This document shows, in pieces, positions 60,644 through 64,000 of a DNA stretch of 64,000 nt (its first letter is position 1; each line of letters starts with the position of its first letter). This DNA is from Siphonodentalium dalli (taxonomy: Eukaryota > Mollusca > Scaphopoda > Gadilida > Siphonodentaliidae), in the NCBI GenBank assembly GCA_032622095.1, contig CP136066.1, positions 57,504,609 to 57,568,608 on the forward strand. Reading direction: 5' to 3'. The notes beneath the pieces were generated by a model. That model made no database searches. It was not told the DNA's origin and saw only the letters and a list, made by a program, of their open reading frames with translations. A program made the position numbers and the translations under genes.

Positions 60644-62365
60644 TTGTATATATTTCATGTGCATTTCAATTAATAAATGAAAAATTTTGTGTCACCTCAT
60701 AATTCCTCACAATGGCTACAACGGTGTAAATACCAGGGCCGGGAATATACGTCACAATTTGCTCGAAAACGTCGCAACATTCTCACATCAATCTCAGTAT
60801 TTATCGTTTCTGTGCCGAAATAAATAATTCAACCAAAACCGAATGAACTATGTATCAATTCTTGCTAGCTCACTGTGACCCCGTTCCCTTATAAATATGA
60901 CTATTAAGAAGGTATAAATGTTTAAGTTACTTTAGTCACCATTTATCGAGGCATGACATTTGGACGCCAAAATTGTATTTTAAATGGGTACTGTACACTC
61001 TTTCATCCTAAATACGCGCACGTACGTGTACATATGGCAATCTAAGACATTCCGCATGAGTCAAAGGCATACTTGTACCATAGAGTCTGACCAGTGGTCG
61101 CATATAGTGGTTATTAACTTTAATACCTTGTGTAATAAAACATGGATAAATAGTTCAGATACTGAATGCACGTGAACATGAATTTCTAAATTCCCCATAA
61201 TTATGACTTGTTTCAGAACTGTTTAGCCTACCCCGCTGGAATTATGGAATTCATAGATCTTCGCAATACATACCATGTGTATGCAGCTCAGCTTGGACAG
61301 TATCTCACCATCGTCTGGATTGAGTAGCAACGCCTTATATTTTAGTGCTGACGATTAATATCCAAGAAAATATAAAAGACTTCCAGCAACTGTTACTGTT
61401 TGTATATCAGACATGACCTTGAAAGGGAATTTGATGTGTCCAAATTTGGCGTGTATGACTTCTCGCAAGCATCGTGCACGAGCGTGATCTTACACCCTAT
61501 ACATATCTGGAACCAAATAAGCTTCTTTGATTCTTCATTTTGTCACTCTGGCGGAATCAACGAAATTGGTTCTTCAATGAACAAAGCACCGCTTTGTTCT
61601 TCGTTGCAACTTTGTGGAGGGTTGTGGATGGTTCTACACGTGATTTGACATTAGAATCAGTTGGTGCCTTAGCCGCGAACAACCAAATAAAATTGTGTTC
61701 TCCGAAAGCACCCATGCGAAGAACCAAACAAAGAACAAAAAGATGATAAATAGCCAAAATATATATACACCAATATACATTTTGTCTCTATAGCGAAACC
61801 AAATAAGGTTTTGGTTCTTAACCAGTTAGTTCTTACTTGGTTACCAAATCTTCTTCCCGTGGTTAATTAGGAAGAACCAAGTGGTTTTTGACAAGGAACC
61901 AAACTGACCTTGAGCCGTTGGTTCTTTTGAAATCATTGTGGGTCTTTCCGACGAACCATGTTGTTCATCCCGAAGAACCATGTGGTTCTCCCAGAAGAAC
62001 CACATGGTTTTCACAAAGAACCAGGCAATCCACCACCAGATGGTTCTTCCCGAAGAACCAGAATATCCCCACCATTTGGTTATCCAGCTTTCTTGTTCCT
62101 CGGGAAATTTAAAACCAACACATTCGGTCTGATCTGGTTCTCTCTTTAGTATCTATGTGACATCAATGGGTACAGTGAATTGTTCTTTTGGAGGAGATAA
62201 TTAAATTAGTTCCTCGTAATTAGTAAAATATAGTAACTAAATTTTGGCTCTGTTCCTCAAAGAACTGTAAAACCCATGAACCATGATTGATTTTGTTTTC
62301 TTCGTTAAGAACCGTCTGACTGGTAGGTTGGTTCTGTTGTCTACAATAAAGGAAATGGTTACAGG
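60644..62365. other. 3' flank of the gene, AGAACC palindrome-rich
   Basis: 60644-61540 shows nothing I recognise. From about 61550 to 62340 the sequence is filled with inverted GGTTCTTCx/GAAGAACCA motifs, e.g. GAAGAACCATGTGGTTCTCC and AGAACCACATGGTTTT, of the style also seen at 12850-13080. The three overlapping plus frames at 61888-62149 merely translate these motifs. Confidence 0.5.
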
Positions 62366-63912
62366 CAGGGTTCGCGCTGTCGGTAGCCAAATTAGCCAAT
62401 GGCCAATCTTTTTCGAATTTGGCTAATAACAATTTAATTTGGCTAATTATTTTTTTTATCCCAAATGGAGACGGAAAGCATTGAGTCGGAAAGCTAACTA
62501 AAAAGCGCGTATTAGATCGACATTCAAGACGAAATTAGGCGACGAAAGTATTTCGTACCACGGAAATATCGTTCCGTAACAGTGGCGTTGATTGAATTGT
62601 ACAAAGGGAACATTACATATTGAAACTGCACGTAATCAAACTTCACGAAAAAGCAAAAGGTAAGCTCTAACATTTAACCAGTTAATCGTCAAAACGCTTA
62701 AGATGTATACTGGTTATGTAATTTTCTGTTGATTTGGCAGTCTATAAGATAATTTAGATAAAAATTACCTAAATGATTTGTTCCTTACAGACGAGCAGTT
62801 CTTAACTCAATTGTTACGTAATGTGTCATTAACTGTGTCTCGTCTAATAACCAAGCTTCACACCATAAAAGGATAGAATACAATAGATATTCAACAGTTA
62901 TCACCTTAGGGTGTCTTTACATTGCTGTAGATCTGTGTAGAGATCTGTGTGAAGTCACGTGTCGCGGATTACAGTGATCACAACATGATTACTGATAATG
63001 AGGGCGCGCTCATCAGTACTCTGGTAATTGACAATTCACTATGAGTCGTGTCAGTTTAGGCCAGACAAACAAAATGATTCAACTATCAGCAGACCAAAGC
63101 AGTTTATTCTTACATCAGTTGATAATGATTCGAAGATAGAATGAAAGGCGCATGAGAACAAATCACATATGAATACACAATAAACAACAGTGTTCATGTA
63201 CACAAATAGAAATAGGCCTACTTCATCTACCAGTACACAGGTTCTCGCTTACAAAGTGTGAAATACATGGGTTGAAATGACAAAGAAAGTGTGCACATTC
63301 GCCAAGCCCGGGTAACAATTAATTAATGAAATCAGATTGCATGTTGCAATGTCTCGGTTTTGACCGTGACTTATAACGGACACGAACGAATACCGTTTTC
63401 TTCTGTATGCATTTCTATATCAACCCGTTTACACTAGTATGCGTGTAGAACTGTATACATATCTACAGCAATGTAAACAACCCTTACTATAATAAGCAAT
63501 AGTTAGCGACCGTCGTGGTTTCATCGACATAGAGTTATTACAATTTGTTTAGCGTTTTTGTGTGATTATAATTATATCGAATTATTTTAGTTTCATGTTT
63601 GCGATAGCCGTATTCTATATTAATATGTTATGAATTGATCTGCCTGTGTGATACCTATGTTCGTATAATATTGTTTTTAAAGATGTTTTTGTGTTGTCTT
63701 AATTATGTTTTTATTCTGAGTAACAGATAAAGTTTAAAACAAATATTTTAGTCATTAATTGTGAACCGCCCAGAAAATGAGGATTTAATTTGGCCAAATT
63801 TTTTTCTAATTTGGCCAAAAACCATTTGGCCAAAGTTTTTTTCATTTGGCTAATAAAATTTTCATTTGGCTAAATTTTGGCCACAAGATTTTGCGGTCCA
63901 GCGCGAACACTG
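62366..63912. mobile_element. Non-autonomous hAT element, 1547 bp, with 8-bp target duplication
   Basis: GTTACAGG is duplicated at 62358-62365 and 63913-63920. Ends CAGGGTTCGCGCTG and CAGCGCGAACACTG form a 14-bp inverted repeat with one mismatch. The CAG ends and 8-bp duplication are the hAT signature. TTTGGC(T/C)AA motifs are clustered next to both ends (62385-62450, 63790-63880), as transposase-binding subterminal repeats would be. No transposase inside. Confidence 0.92.
62909..63483. mobile_element. PIF/Harbinger-like MITE nested in the hAT element, 575 bp
   Basis: TTA at 62906-62908 and 63484-63486. Ends GGGTGTCTTTACATTGCTGT and, reversed, GGGTTGTTTACATTGCTGT, extending imperfectly (AGATCTGTGTAGA / AGATATGTATACA). 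A 3-bp TTA duplication with GGG ends is typical of Harbinger elements. Non-coding. Confidence 0.8.
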
Positions 63913-64000
63913 GTTACAGGTGGTTTCGCGAATAACCACGCGAAAAGGCAGACCATTATTATCTGATCTGAGTATTCTAGCTGGGAGAACTAACATTAGT

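Noticed and set aside
1-64000. CRISPR array, prokaryotic operon or phage region
   Set aside because: Tandem arrays here have no spacer-like unique sequences at constant length, and the window shows GT-AG introns and eukaryotic retrotransposons.

Overview
The window is nuclear DNA of an animal, AT-rich and intron-dense. It is probably from a marine lophotrochozoan such as a mollusc. That guess rests on the repeat landscape, including a dispersed element starting near 4500 with ACCCCC...GGGGGT ends and a run of GTCCGTCCGTC, and on a Jockey-like LINE; it is not proven. There are no operons, ribosome binding sites or CRISPR arrays. Nearly all open frames seen by six-frame translation are chance or repeat-derived.

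One host gene explains the layout: an adhesion G-protein-coupled receptor (aGPCR) on the + strand, entering from the left edge and ending near 59671. I reconstructed 17 exons (1671-1742, 2832-2940, 3543-3680, 5422-5482, 8361-8469, 12310-12356, 13861-13981, 14396-14499, 15479-15581, 27325-27475, 28819-28888, 43331-43397, 47515-47600, 48583-48709, 52334-52375, 58587-58667, 59603-59671). Every junction is GT-AG, every codon phase matches its neighbour, and together they give 518 residues. In order they encode a GAIN domain, the GPS autoproteolysis motif with its tethered agonist, seven transmembrane helices and a short basic cytoplasmic tail. The 5' exons (signal peptide and N-terminal modules) lie outside the window.

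The introns are a mobile-element archive. Intron 5 (8470-12309) has two TTAA-flanked MITEs head to head and a 52-bp tandem array. Intron 9 (15582-27324) has foldback elements, direct duplications, a third copy of the TTAA MITE inside a large inverted repeat, and a tRNA-like cloverleaf inside a terminal-inverted-repeat element. Intron 10 has an 18-bp minisatellite. Intron 11 (28889-43330) holds a degraded reverse transcriptase and an antisense Jockey-like LINE (about 34733-42895). That LINE is split by a 583-bp TTAA MITE, whose removal restores the LINE frame, and by a ~3.75 kb GC-rich, CpG-rich minisatellite block bounded by imperfect inverted repeats. Introns 12-16 carry more inverted-repeat elements, including a 4.4 kb TA-flanked element with a Tc1-like MITE inside it. 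Past the gene, 62366-63912 is a non-autonomous hAT element with a perfect 8-bp target duplication and a Harbinger-like MITE nested inside.

The strongest results are the exon chain of the aGPCR, the exact nested insertions, and the GC-rich block inside the LINE, which carries 14 paired palindromic cassettes and 16/18-bp arrays.
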